NCBI GenBank assembly: GCA_023444055.1
Contig: JAEZRV010000066.1
Location: forward strand, 66,581 to 130,580
Length of the DNA stretch: 64,000 nt
Source: Bacillota bacterium
GTDB taxonomy: Bacteria; Bacillota; Clostridia; Acetivibrionales; DSM-1351
Direction: 5' to 3'
Below, one piece after another: positions 54,395 to 63,195 of the stretch; position 1 is the first letter of the stretch; every line of letters starts with the position of its first letter. A program made the translations under genes and the position numbers. Under the pieces are notes generated by a model, which saw only the letters and a list, made by a program, of their open reading frames with translations, did no database searches and was not told the origin of the DNA.

Positions 54395-54790
54395 ATGAAA
54401 CTTTTTGAATACAGTTTATCAACAAATACTGAAGGAATGTACAATGTAACAAGGCAAGCAGCAGAGGCAGTTACGAAAAGCGGAGTAACTGATGGAATAT
54501 GCGTTGTCTTTTGTCCTCACACTACAGCTGGAATAACAATCAACGAAAATGCTGACCCTGATGTGGTGCACGATATACTTCTTGGTTTAAATACCGCTTT
54601 CCCAGATAGAAGAGAATTTCAGCATTGTGAAGGAAATTCATCGGCGCACCTTAAGGCATCTTGTGTTGGAAGCTCAGCTACTATCATTATTAAAGATGGC
54701 AGATTGTTGCTTGGTACCTGGCAGGGGATTTATTTTTGCGAATTTGATGGACCAAGAAAAAGGAAGTTCTTTGTTAAGGTGTGTGAGTAA
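54395..54790 (+). CDS. yjbQ: YjbQ/UPF0047 family protein
   Basis: This 131-residue protein has the family pattern CPHTTAGITINENADPDV (His and Asn near residues 44-55), then HCEGNSSAHLKAS and LGTWQGIYFCEFDGPR. Members bind metal and show weak thiamine-phosphate synthase activity in E. coli, with a true role still unclear. AGAGGAG precedes the ATG. It is single copy, the full usual length, and has no biosynthetic neighbours. Confidence 0.9.
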   Translation: MKLFEYSLSTNTEGMYNVTRQAAEAVTKSGVTDGICVVFCPHTTAGITINENADPDVVHDILLGLNTAFPDRREFQHCEGNSSAHLKASCVGSSATIIIKDGRLLLGTWQGIYFCEFDGPRKRKFFVKVCE

Positions 54791-55123
54791 TAATATAAAC
54801 TAAAATGCCGTGGTCTTCTGTAATTTGAGGATAAAAATAATCTTGTACGGCATAAGAAATACTTTCAAACTATTAATGATGTAAGTGCTTATCTCAATGA
54901 TATTCTCAAGAAAATGTTTTTGAAAAATTACTAGTATTGACATTAATTTGAAGGAAAAGTATAATGTTAATGCTGGATATTATTACCAAACACAATCAAA
55001 TGTTGACCTGATGGAGTAAACTAATTAAAAAATACTAGGAGGAACAAAGTCTGTTAAAGAAAAGATCAGTGTGAGGAGTCAAGGTGACCTAATTAATATC
55101 TTAAATTAAGGAGGATTAGGATT
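54791..55123. other. Intergenic region without a clear gene
   Basis: TGCCGT (about 54806) and ACGGCA (about 54849) could pair. A 30-residue open piece (HKKYFQTINDVSAYLNDIL, about 54850-54930) has protein-like composition but no start. It may be a gene scrap. Two ribosome-binding-like sites (GGAGGA) occur near 55040 and 55110, and only the second serves a gene. Confidence 0.35.
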
Positions 55124-55732
55124 ATGTCAAAGAAAAATTATTTTAAAAGAGTTATTTGTAGTGCTATAGCTTTTGTGGTTATGTTATCTCTTTTCAACAT
55201 TAATGTTTTTGCAGAAAGTACAGAGGGAAGTACAAAAGTAGTGACAATTACTGAGGCTGAAACCAGAACAATTCATAGTAGTAATAATGCAATTGAGGTT
55301 ATAATGGATGAATTTGAAGGAACCACATACTCTTATGATGATGGAACATATACCGGAACACTCACATTTTATAATGCAACGGATATTACGCAGATTAGTG
55401 CTATTGATACCTTCGGAGGAAGATACTATGTATATACCTTCAATGTAATATATACAGGAACAGTTAGCAAATACATTCAGGCAGTTACAAAGGAAGTAAC
55501 AACTACAAAGGATATAAGCACAACTGTACATTATTCACAAGTTAGTTCGCTACTGAGTAGTTACAATAATACTACGACAAATTATGATGATGAAAGCTAT
55601 AAGGGTACACTTAATTTTTCAAAAATAACTGATGTTAAACAGAACGGTGTTATTGAAACCTTCGGTGGAAGATACTATTTATACAGCTTTAAAGTGGTGT
55701 ATAGTGGAATAGTTACAAAGTATATTCCTTAA
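55124..55732 (+). CDS. Secreted protein with two tandem repeats
   Basis: A signal peptide (ICSAIAFVVMLSLFNINVFA) is followed by two copies of an 80-residue unit. Copy 1 spans about 30-115 and copy 2 about 116-202. Both contain a YDDxxYxGTL core, a TDIxQ/TDVKQ strand, and the near-identical DTFGGRYYVYTFNVIYTGTV / ETFGGRYYLYSFKVVYSGIV ending before TKYI. The units are all-beta. The function is unknown, and an extracellular binding role is inferred. AAGGAGG precedes the ATG. Confidence 0.75.
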   Translation: MSKKNYFKRVICSAIAFVVMLSLFNINVFAESTEGSTKVVTITEAETRTIHSSNNAIEVIMDEFEGTTYSYDDGTYTGTLTFYNATDITQISAIDTFGGRYYVYTFNVIYTGTVSKYIQAVTKEVTTTKDISTTVHYSQVSSLLSSYNNTTTNYDDESYKGTLNFSKITDVKQNGVIETFGGRYYLYSFKVVYSGIVTKYIP

Positions 55733-55765
55733 TTTAATTGTTTTAAAGCTATTAGAATTTTAGTT

Positions 55766-55815
55766 ACCGTAGAAAGTCACATGCAAAAACAATTATGTGG
55801 CTTCCTACGGTTTTT
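55766..55815. terminator. Convergent terminator
   Basis: ACCGTAG-AAAG-TCACAT pairs with ATGTGG-CTTC-CTACGGT followed by TTTTTAGTTTT, a strong stem between the secreted protein gene and the minus-strand permease gene. Confidence 0.75.
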
Positions 55816-55874
55816 AGTTTTCAACGAGTCGGGAGATATTCTCACTGCCTGAAAATAAAAGTGGTACCAGCCAC

Positions 55875-57773
55875 TTATAGAAGTGGGGGACATTTTCTAG
55901 CCTCATTATATTTAGAACTTAGAACATATCTATCATCTTTCAATTGTAATGGCATAGTTGCAACAACTATATGCTTATGCTTCAGTAATTCCTTTTTAAT
56001 AAAATACGAAGTATTATTATGTACTATATTCTGCCACCAGGATTTAACTATAAACTCTGGTAAAACTACAGTAATCATATCACCCTTCACATAATCGTAC
56101 TCTGCTGATTCTATGAACTTTAAAAGAGGAGATACTACTTTTCTAAACGGTGAATATTTTACTATTAGTGGTATGTCTGTGTCTAGCAAAGCATATTTTT
56201 CTTTAACCTTATTTGCATGATCTTCATCTATAGAAATATTAAAAGCAATTACATTGTCAGAAATGGTTTTTGCAAAACGTAATGCTCTTAAACTTGACTG
56301 ATTTATGCTTTCAATAGGAACAATTACATGATTTCTGTAACAGTTTTTTTCTATATTGTAATCTTTTAAATCAGAAGCTTTAATATCCAATTGCTTTGCC
56401 AATGCTACATAGTGCTTTTTAATTCTCAAAAACATTAAGACCAACACAGGTGTTACTAAAATAATAATCCAAGCACCAGATTTAAATTTTTCAAATGATA
56501 TTATCAGAACAGCGGCTGTTGTAGTTAAGGCACCAAAACCATTGATAAAAGCTTTAAGCATCCACCAATTTCCTTTGATTTTTTCCCATCTCATAAACAT
56601 ACCAAACTGTGATAGTGTAAATGATAAAAATGCTCCTATTGCGTATAATGGAAGTAATAAAGTTACATCTCCCTTAAATCCAATAATCAAAATACCAGCA
56701 ATAGCAGATAATATAATAATACCTGTTGAATAACTAAGCCTATCACCTCTTAGACTGAATTGCCTTGGTACATAGCCATCCTTGCCCATAATTGACATTA
56801 AAAGTGGGAAACCTGAATAGGCCGTATTTGCAGCCATTACAAGTATAAGAATGGATGTAGCGGTATAGAAGTAGAACATAAAATTGTTACCAAAAACATA
56901 AAAAGCAATCTGATTTAAAACTGTTTTGCCTTCGACAGGTATTATATGGTACATATTAGCCAGAATTGATATACCACCAAAAATCGAAAGAACTAAAAGT
57001 GATAAAATCCAAAGAGTTTTATTTGCATGTTTTGCAGCTGGTTCCTTAAAATTTGGAACAGCATTACTAACAGCTTCTACACCAGTTAGTGCAGTACAAC
57101 CACTGGAAAATGCTTTTAGAATCAGAAAAATTGACACAGCTCCTGTTTCTTTAATTTGATGCATTGTATCAACTGGATGTACAATACCTAGCTTTAGTTT
57201 TACTAATCCTAGAATAATCATAACTAATGAGCCTATAATGAAGAGATAGACTGGAATACTAAACATTCTCGAAGACTCTTTAATTCCACGTAGGTTACCA
57301 ATCATAAGAAGCAACAGTGCTGCGATACATATTATGATATGATATGGGGCTAAACTAGGAAAAGCAGATGTTAGTTGATTAATACCTGAAGAAATACTGA
57401 CGGCTACAGTAAGTATATAATCAATTGATAAAGCTGTACCAGCTGTAACTCCAACGGTATGCCCTAAATTATCAGATGCAACAACATATGCACCGCCCCC
57501 ATTTGAATAAACTTTAATAGTTTGGCTGTAAGAAAGTGTAAGTATAATGAGTAATGCGATTATAGCGAGTGAAATTTTTGTTAAATAGACGAAAGATAAT
57601 GCACCAATAATTGGTACCAATGTAATTAGAATTTCTTCACCTGCATATCCGACAGATGAAATTGGGTCACTGGCTAATACGGGAAGTCCCCATAATACAT
57701 TGTATTTTTCACCTTGAAGGGCCTCATTTTTAAGTGGCCTACCAATTAATAACTTTTTAACCCATTGAATCAT
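55875..57773 (-). CDS. kimA: KimA-like APC-family potassium importer
   Basis: KimA proteins import potassium with protons. The 632-residue protein has about twelve membrane helices beginning with ALQGEKYNVLWGLPVLASDP and SSVGYAGEEIL. The substrate-site segment SNGGGAYVVASDNLG and the SGCTALTGVEAVSNAVPNF region follow. A cytoplasmic C-terminal USP-like domain occupies about 470-632 (YRNHVIVPIESINQSSLRAL). This layout is characteristic of KimA rather than of amino acid permeases. AAGGGG precedes the ATG. I see no ydaO-type c-di-AMP riboswitch upstream. The start overlaps a short membrane protein gene. Confidence 0.78.
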   Translation of the reverse strand: MIQWVKKLLIGRPLKNEALQGEKYNVLWGLPVLASDPISSVGYAGEEILITLVPIIGALSFVYLTKISLAIIALLIILTLSYSQTIKVYSNGGGAYVVASDNLGHTVGVTAGTALSIDYILTVAVSISSGINQLTSAFPSLAPYHIIICIAALLLLMIGNLRGIKESSRMFSIPVYLFIIGSLVMIILGLVKLKLGIVHPVDTMHQIKETGAVSIFLILKAFSSGCTALTGVEAVSNAVPNFKEPAAKHANKTLWILSLLVLSIFGGISILANMYHIIPVEGKTVLNQIAFYVFGNNFMFYFYTATSILILVMAANTAYSGFPLLMSIMGKDGYVPRQFSLRGDRLSYSTGIIILSAIAGILIIGFKGDVTLLLPLYAIGAFLSFTLSQFGMFMRWEKIKGNWWMLKAFINGFGALTTTAAVLIISFEKFKSGAWIIILVTPVLVLMFLRIKKHYVALAKQLDIKASDLKDYNIEKNCYRNHVIVPIESINQSSLRALRFAKTISDNVIAFNISIDEDHANKVKEKYALLDTDIPLIVKYSPFRKVVSPLLKFIESAEYDYVKGDMITVVLPEFIVKSWWQNIVHNNTSYFIKKELLKHKHIVVATMPLQLKDDRYVLSSKYNEARKCPPLL

Positions 57774-57951
57774 TTTTATTCCCCTTATTATTTGTTGTAA
57801 TTATAGATTTACTGGATTCTTTTTTAGAATCCCCATAATTATTATGATAATCTTCTCTTTTAAAAAATAGATAATCATCAAATTTCTTTATTAAATAAAA
57901 AATTAGTAGTACAATAGAGCATAATCCAATCGTTAAAAGAGCCTTATTCAT
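57757..57951 (-). CDS. Small single-pass membrane protein overlapping kimA
   Basis: This 64-residue protein has one membrane helix (ALLTIGLCSIVLLIFYLI) and a polar tail rich in Ser, Lys and Asn. Its last 17 bases overlap the kimA start, and the kimA ribosome binding site lies inside its coding sequence, so the two are translationally coupled. It may be an accessory subunit of the importer, similar in idea to KdpF. No family is recognised. The ribosome binding site is weak (GAGATGAAACA). Confidence 0.5.
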   Translation of the reverse strand: MNKALLTIGLCSIVLLIFYLIKKFDDYLFFKREDYHNNYGDSKKESSKSIITTNNKGNKNDSMG

Positions 57952-58319
57952 TGTTTCATCTCATTTCTGCTTATCAAGCTTCCTAAAAGTAGTCGTCTGA
58001 ACAAATAATAATTTAGATTTTAATTTATAAGCGATTATTATTTTAAATACTTTATTGATTATAGTTCCAAATATACATGTTATTAAAGTCTGAGAAATAT
58101 CAATTTGGATTTTTGCCTATATCGTTTTAAGTCAAAAAATCAATTTATAAACCTAACTCATAGCCTTATCGCTTTTTCTTTAACTAATAATATAGTTTTA
58201 TTATTTGAAGATGTAGGGCTAAAACCGTATACTGATAATATTATATTTGAGGCTATTTGCTCTATCACCACATTTTCAGCTATTAAAATGTGATTCCAAT
58301 TTAAAAGCAAAATAACGAC

Positions 58320-58415
58320 GAGCTGTTGCAAAATACACATTAATAGCTATCTATTGTATCTGCTTTTTTAATCGATAGATATATAATGTGGTTAAGAATT
58401 ATTTTGCACAGCCTC
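58320..58415. mobile_element. MITE-like 96-bp hairpin element
   Basis: GAGCTGTTGCAAAATA at the left matches the reverse complement of TATTTTGCACAGCCTC-type sequence at the right with small bulges. The inner parts (CACATTAATAGCTATCTA / CGATAGATATATAATGTG) also pair. Ends of the type GGCTGTTGCAAAA are common IS termini. It lies just before the histidine kinase gene. The rest of the divergent gap from 57952 has no gene. Confidence 0.55.
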
Positions 58416-58430
58416 TATAGGGGTTAATAG

Positions 58431-60269
58431 ATGATTAAGACATTAAAGGGTAAGATATCTCTGTTATATTTAGGGCTTGTTGTGCTTATTGCAATTGTAG
58501 GAACAACTGCGACAATAAACCTTTTTGAATTAAGCAAATCAATTGATAGCTTAATGATAGCAAACTACAAAAGTATAAATTCTGCAACTAAAATGATGGA
58601 AGCTATAGAACGTCAAGATAGCGCTGTGCTAATTTATATAAATGTTGATACACAAAAGGGGAAAAATCTTTTCACAGTTAACAACGAAGAATTTCTTAAA
58701 TGGTATAATGTAAATGCTAATAATGTGACCGAAGAGGGGGAAAGTAAAATGATTGACACTGTTAGAGTTTCATATACTGACTATGTCAATATGTTTCTGG
58801 ACTTGCAAGAAATACGAAGTCAACAGGGAATAGAAAAAGCTAATGAATTTTATGATAAAAAAATGATGCCGGATTTTATTCACATTAAAGATGTATTGAA
58901 ACAATTAAATGTTTTAAACGAAAAATCTATGTTTAGAAGTAAAGCTTTAGCTACAAAAAATGCGGAAAATTCAATGTACTTGATTCTAGGTATGTCCATG
59001 TTGGCTATTATCGGAGGATTTGCTGTATCCAGATTTTTAACTCACAGATTCTTGATGCCAATTACTTTACTGACAAATAACATGAGGTCAATTAAAGCAG
59101 GGGAATTAAACCAGCAGGCAATAATAAATTCAAAAGATGAAATTGGTGAGCTTTCTGCTGAGTTTAACAATATGACTAAACGCCTACAACAATATGAGCA
59201 AAGCACATCTGGTAAATTGCTATTGGAAAAAAATCGTTCAATGGCAATAGTAAAAAGTATTTCAAATCCATTAGTTGTACTTGATACAGATTACAGAATT
59301 ATACTTTTAAATGATGCGTTTGAGAATTTTTTTAATGTTAGAGAAAAGGAATTAACAAATAGACACTTTTTAGAAGAAATAAAGGATGGTGAAATTTTCG
59401 ATTTCATATCAAGCGCATTTAAATCGAAAGATGATACAAAACAAAAGATATTCTTAATTAGAACAAATCATGAGGATTTTTATTTTAATATTATTGTAAC
59501 CACCGTTAAAGACGATAATGCTAATCTTTCAGGCATGATAGTTATTTTTCAAAATGTTACGCAGCTAAAAGAAATTGAAAAAATTCGTACTGATTTTATT
59601 GCCACGATCTCTCATGAATTTAAAACTCCATTGACCTCAATAATGATGGGAACGGATGTTTTGATAGAGGAGAGAATGGGACAGCTAAATAGTGATCAGA
59701 TGCAGTTTATACAAGCCATTCGTGAAGATAGCGAAAGGCTTAATAAACTAGTTAATGATTTGTTGGAATTAATGAGGATAGAGTCAGGAAAAGCTGTTTT
59801 TAAGTTTCGTGAATACAACATTAATGATATTATAGAATGTGCGGTAAAGCCATTTTATCAACTAGTTGAACAACAGGGAAAAACACTGTATTTTAGTTTC
59901 GAAGAGGAAACTTCTTATGTGGTTGCTGATTTTGAGAAAATTACATGGGTATTGAACAATTTGATTTCAAATGCCTTAAAATATACCAATGTGGATGATA
60001 AAATAAGTGTTACTGCTATAGAAAAGGCAGAGAACGTCTATGTTACAGTAAAAGATACAGGAATGGGTATCCCACAGGAGTATCTGGAAAAAATATTTGA
60101 AAAATTCGTTCAGGTTAATGATGGTGATATAGAATTCAGAGGTACTGGGTTAGGTCTAGCAGTTGTAAGAGAGATTATTGAAGCACATCATGGAAAAATT
60201 TGGTGCGAAAGTAAAATTGACATTGGAAGTAGTTTTACCTTTACATTAAATATAGCAGGAAAGGAATAG
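58431..60269 (+). CDS. Membrane sensor histidine kinase with HAMP and PAS domains
   Basis: In this 612-residue kinase, two membrane helices (about 8-30 and 183-203) bracket an extracellular helical sensor domain. A HAMP domain (about 204-257), a PAS domain (about 270-375), HisKA with SHEFKTPLTS (His395), and a HATPase with N box NLISNALKYT, DTGMGIP and GTGLGLAVV follow. The plan resembles KinB-type kinases. It pairs with the response regulator four bases downstream. The signal is unknown. The gene lies divergent from the kimA operon, which could be a target. The MITE-like hairpin sits in its promoter region. Confidence 0.88.
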   Translation: MIKTLKGKISLLYLGLVVLIAIVGTTATINLFELSKSIDSLMIANYKSINSATKMMEAIERQDSAVLIYINVDTQKGKNLFTVNNEEFLKWYNVNANNVTEEGESKMIDTVRVSYTDYVNMFLDLQEIRSQQGIEKANEFYDKKMMPDFIHIKDVLKQLNVLNEKSMFRSKALATKNAENSMYLILGMSMLAIIGGFAVSRFLTHRFLMPITLLTNNMRSIKAGELNQQAIINSKDEIGELSAEFNNMTKRLQQYEQSTSGKLLLEKNRSMAIVKSISNPLVVLDTDYRIILLNDAFENFFNVREKELTNRHFLEEIKDGEIFDFISSAFKSKDDTKQKIFLIRTNHEDFYFNIIVTTVKDDNANLSGMIVIFQNVTQLKEIEKIRTDFIATISHEFKTPLTSIMMGTDVLIEERMGQLNSDQMQFIQAIREDSERLNKLVNDLLELMRIESGKAVFKFREYNINDIIECAVKPFYQLVEQQGKTLYFSFEEETSYVVADFEKITWVLNNLISNALKYTNVDDKISVTAIEKAENVYVTVKDTGMGIPQEYLEKIFEKFVQVNDGDIEFRGTGLGLAVVREIIEAHHGKIWCESKIDIGSSFTFTLNIAGKE

Positions 60270-60273
60270 AACA

Positions 60274-60861
60274 ATGAAAAAAGTTTTAGTTGTAGATGAT
60301 ACGAAAAATATAAGAATGATTTTAACTAAATGTCTAGAACTTGAGGGATATGAAGTTTTAACTGCAAGTGATGGAAAACAGGCTTTAGAAATGTTTATGT
60401 CACATACCTTTGATTTGGCATTTCTAGATATTAAACTTCCTGAAATCCGAGGGACAGAAGTTTTAAAAAGAATTAGAGGACTTGGTATAAAAACACCTGT
60501 AATAATCATTACAGCATATGCAACAGTTAAAAATGCTGTTGATTGTACAAATTTAGGAGCTGTTGCATATATACAAAAGCCATTTTCGGCTGATAAAATA
60601 AGAGTTGTATTAAAGGAAATTGAAGAGAATTCATTTTATACGGAAAGAGAAAAGGCAAATGTTGAAGAATTGCTTAATATTGCAAAATCAGCACTTGAAA
60701 AATGTGATTATGAAAAAGCTTTAGAACTTGCAAAAGTGGCTCTCTCTTCAGATTTAAACAGTCCCGAATTATATTTAATAATCAGCAAAGCTTATGGTGG
60801 TCTTAACGACAAAGAAAATGAAGAGCGATTTTTTCAATTTTATAAGTCCTTCAGAATGTGA
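60274..60861 (+). CDS. Response regulator without a DNA-binding domain
   Basis: This 195-residue protein has a receiver domain at residues 1-120 with Asp8/Asp9, the phosphorylation site Asp52 (AFLDIKLPE), a Thr/Ala switch (ITAYAT) and Lys in QKPFSADK. The C-terminal 75 residues form two or three TPR-like helical pairs (LLNIAKSALEKCDYEKALEL, LSSDLNSPELYLIISKAYGG) instead of a DNA-binding domain. The output is probably protein-protein contact. It is co-transcribed with the kinase. Confidence 0.85.
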   Translation: MKKVLVVDDTKNIRMILTKCLELEGYEVLTASDGKQALEMFMSHTFDLAFLDIKLPEIRGTEVLKRIRGLGIKTPVIIITAYATVKNAVDCTNLGAVAYIQKPFSADKIRVVLKEIEENSFYTEREKANVEELLNIAKSALEKCDYEKALELAKVALSSDLNSPELYLIISKAYGGLNDKENEERFFQFYKSFRM

Positions 60862-60970
60862 TTTCGGTCATAGGCTCTAGCCTGTCTGATTTCAGTTATG
60901 ATGTTTTTTTGTGAAATATTGTGCATGGTATATCAATGGTTATATAATTGACTTTATGGAGGGTTAAGAA

Positions 60971-61153
60971 ATGGCAGGAAAAACAAATTGTGATTGTTGT
61001 GTCTATAATATTTATGATGAAGAATACGACTGTTACGTATGCGAAATTAATTTAGATGAGGATGAGATGGTCAAATTTATGCAAAGTTCATTTGACGATT
61101 GTCCATATTTTAGACTATACGATGAATATAAAACTGTAAGAAAGCAAAATTAA
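60971..61153 (+). CDS. DUF6472-type small Cys-rich protein
   Basis: This 60-residue acidic protein has CDCCVYNIYDEEYDCYVCEI then DDCPYFRLYDEYK. The cysteine pairs suggest metal binding. I recognise this as the DUF6472 group, widespread in Clostridia and without known function. TGGAGGG precedes the ATG. Confidence 0.8.
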   Translation: MAGKTNCDCCVYNIYDEEYDCYVCEINLDEDEMVKFMQSSFDDCPYFRLYDEYKTVRKQN

Positions 61154-61198
61154 TAAACAAAACAGATTTTTTGATCCCAAAAAGACTAACACAAAGAT

Positions 61199-61325
61199 AT
61201 TTGAATTTAAACAACACATTGCTAATACAAGTATGATTTATGAATAGAAACAAGACATCCTAATACAAGTATGATCCTTTTATGAATATAAACAAGGCAT
61301 TATTAACACAAGTATACTTTTTGAG
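61199..61325. repeat. Degenerate 38-41-base tandem repeats
   Basis: Three to four diverged units share GAATRTAAACAAGRCAT and TAATACAAGTATGAT. They follow the DUF6472 gene and contain no open frame. Confidence 0.6.
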
Positions 61326-61337
61326 CGCAAATAGACT

Positions 61338-61721
61338 TTATGATTTTTCTGTTTCTTTATTTTTAGATGAATTATTATTTAAGTCTAAACTATATTTCTG
61401 TTTTACAAATTCAATATAGTCCTCAATTTGTTTTACTGCCTCTTCTGGTAAATTAGAAAGATCAAGCTTATAATGTTTATCCTTTTTTATATCCTCAGCT
61501 TCTGAATTGCATTTTTCAGTTCTTCCAAGAAGATAATCTACAGATACATTGAAATAGTCAGCCACCTTTTCTTTAATTTCATCATTAGGTGTCCGATTAC
61601 CAGCTTCATATTGAGATAAAGTAGTATTGCTTATATTTAAAATTTTTGATAATTCTAATTGTTTTAAATTATTTTTTTCTCTAAGCTTTTTTATTCTTTT
61701 TCCTAAAACGTTTGTATCCAT
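61338..61721 (-). CDS. Xre-family repressor
   Basis: This 127-residue protein has an N-terminal Cro/CI helix-turn-helix (residues 5-62: LGKRIKKLREKNNLKQLELS, NTTLSQYEAGNRTP). A helical oligomerisation region (LPEEAVKQIEDYIEFVKQKY) and a polar tail follow. It is divergent from the gene at 62021. Palindromes of the form TTYAC-N5-GTRAA in the gap, one of them only ten bases from its own start, suggest that it represses both itself and its neighbour. Confidence 0.8.
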   Translation of the reverse strand: MDTNVLGKRIKKLREKNNLKQLELSKILNISNTTLSQYEAGNRTPNDEIKEKVADYFNVSVDYLLGRTEKCNSEAEDIKKDKHYKLDLSNLPEEAVKQIEDYIEFVKQKYSLDLNNNSSKNKETEKS

Positions 61722-61730
61722 AGGGTTCCT

Positions 61731-61974
61731 TTCACATTTCGTGAATTAATTATAACATAACAAAATTTTTCAAAAATATTATTTCACAAAATGCCAAAAA
61801 ATATATTGACTTTCACAAAAAGTAAAAGTATAATAAAACTTATTATTTTACAAAACGTAAATAAAGTATCGACAGAAAGCAGGAATACTTATGCATAAAA
61901 CGACATGAATGCGTTGAATATACTGGGAGAGGGACGCTTACGCTGCTAAGTTATTTAAATTTACATTTTGTAAA
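61731..61974. promoter_or_regulatory. Array of five probable Xre operators
   Basis: The sites are TTCAC-ATTTC-GTGAA (61731-61745), TTCAC-AAAAT-GCCAA (about 61783-61797, one bad half), TTCAC-AAAAA-GTAAA (about 61812-61826), TTTAC-AAAAC-GTAAA (61847-61861) and TTTAC-ATTTT-GTAAA (61960-61974). All share 5-bp half-sites and a 5-bp spacer. The third sits inside the promoter of the plus-strand gene. Confidence 0.65.
61806..61834 (+). promoter_or_regulatory. SigA promoter of the gene at 62021
   Basis: TTGACT (61806-61811), 17 bases, TATAAT (61829-61834). An operator copy fills the spacer. The leader of about 180 bases contains two short overlapping frames (MHKTT, then MNALNILGEGRLRC, joined by ATGA at about 61903). 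Confidence 0.7.
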
Positions 61975-62020
61975 TAGTCTGAATGAGCATTAAAAAATCA
62001 TAATACGGAGGCAAGCCAGG

Positions 62021-62872
62021 ATGGAAGACCAACAAATAACAGATATAAAAACGAAAATTAAAGCTTCAATACTTCTGAACTCCTATAAGGGTTTTGTAAA
62101 TGACAGAAGATGCAGAGTAGTATGTACTGAGATGATGTCCGTTATACAAGTTGCAAAAATAAACATTGACCCCAGAAAGACGTTTGATATTTACACGATA
62201 GTTCTTATAGAAGCTACTAAGTTATTTTTTCATGCAGATGGAACATCAGGAGCTATCACCGAGGTTATTCAAGCGTGTATTAAAGGGATAGGCGATATGT
62301 GTAAAGAAGCAGATGAACATAATAAAAACTATTTCTTTGACAGTATTATCAAGAGTGTTCAAATAAGGGAATTTCATGATTGGCCTGATTATGGATACAA
62401 ACTATTAAGACATGCAGTATGTTTGGTTGACAATCAGAAGCAGGCTAATAGGATTTTTGATGTTTTTTCTGTTCTTGGGAAAATGTTTGATGGAAAAGAA
62501 TATCCGGATAAATTCGTTATTATCCACGGAATAATTGAGCGAATGGAAGGGAAGGAATCAGCTGATAACTATTTGATGCAAAATATAAATATTCCAGAAA
62601 TTCGAATTATTACTGTTGATAAATTACTTATTGAAAAGAACTATGAATTAGCAGAGAAATTGTGTATTGATGCACTGCAGAATAGCAAACGTAGATGTAA
62701 AAATAGACCTACTATATGGGCATATTATCTTGAAAGAATTTATGTTGATACTGATAACGAAGAGCGGCTTATAGAAATATATTATCATAACCTTTTTCAT
62801 GGAGACATGTCTTATATAAAAAAAATAAAAGATATATATCAAAAGGAAGGAGTTTTTATTTCTCAAAAATAG
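62021..62872 (+). CDS. Hypothetical helical protein under Xre control
   Basis: This 283-residue soluble, all-helical protein has a TPR-like C-terminal half (NYELAEKLCIDALQNSKRRC, IWAYYLERIYVDTDNEERLI). An N-terminal block with a Cys-rich segment (NDRRCRVVCTEMMSVIQ) precedes HDWPDYGYKLLRHAVCLVDN. I do not recognise the family. GGAGG lies nine bases before the ATG. The strong promoter with operator sites indicates tight repression in normal growth, as for stress, phage-related or sporulation-linked genes. Confidence 0.65.
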   Translation: MEDQQITDIKTKIKASILLNSYKGFVNDRRCRVVCTEMMSVIQVAKINIDPRKTFDIYTIVLIEATKLFFHADGTSGAITEVIQACIKGIGDMCKEADEHNKNYFFDSIIKSVQIREFHDWPDYGYKLLRHAVCLVDNQKQANRIFDVFSVLGKMFDGKEYPDKFVIIHGIIERMEGKESADNYLMQNINIPEIRIITVDKLLIEKNYELAEKLCIDALQNSKRRCKNRPTIWAYYLERIYVDTDNEERLIEIYYHNLFHGDMSYIKKIKDIYQKEGVFISQK

Positions 62873-62937
62873 ACATTTAAGTTGTAATAAGACATATATA
62901 AATGTCCTTAAAAAATAGGTATAAAATAGAAACAAAG

Positions 62938-63060
62938 CAGGAGTAAAATAGAAAGAAGATAGGGATTAAATAAAAAACAGGAGTAAAATAGAAAGAAGAT
63001 AGGGATATAATAAAAAACAGGAGTAAAATAAAAACAAAACAGAAACAAAACAGAAACAAA
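62938..63060. repeat. 40-base tandem repeat and AAC-rich short repeats
   Basis: Two full copies (62938-62977, 62978-63017) and one partial copy of a unit beginning CAGGAGTAAAATAGAAAGAA are followed by three or four copies of an 11-base CAGAAACAAAA unit. An open frame on the opposite strand is all Phe, Leu and Ile and is an artefact of the repeat. Confidence 0.75.
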
Positions 63061-63195
63061 AAAGGAGTAAAAATAGTACTATTGATAAATACGTTCAAAC
63101 ATAAACTTTTTCTCTTCAACATGTCAATACGTGGTCTATCATAGCTTGAATGACATATGTAGTAAAATTGAGTTTATCATAACAAAATAATTATA

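Noticed and set aside
57952..58104. c-di-AMP (ydaO) riboswitch expected upstream of kimA
   Set aside because: The sequence is AT-rich and lacks the conserved riboswitch motifs.
58105..58293. Overlapping open frames on both strands before the kinase gene
   Set aside because: Neither has a ribosome binding site or protein-like composition.
62877..63122. Hydrophobic open frame on the minus strand
   Set aside because: It is composed almost only of Phe, Leu and Ile and coincides with a tandem repeat, so it is an artefact.
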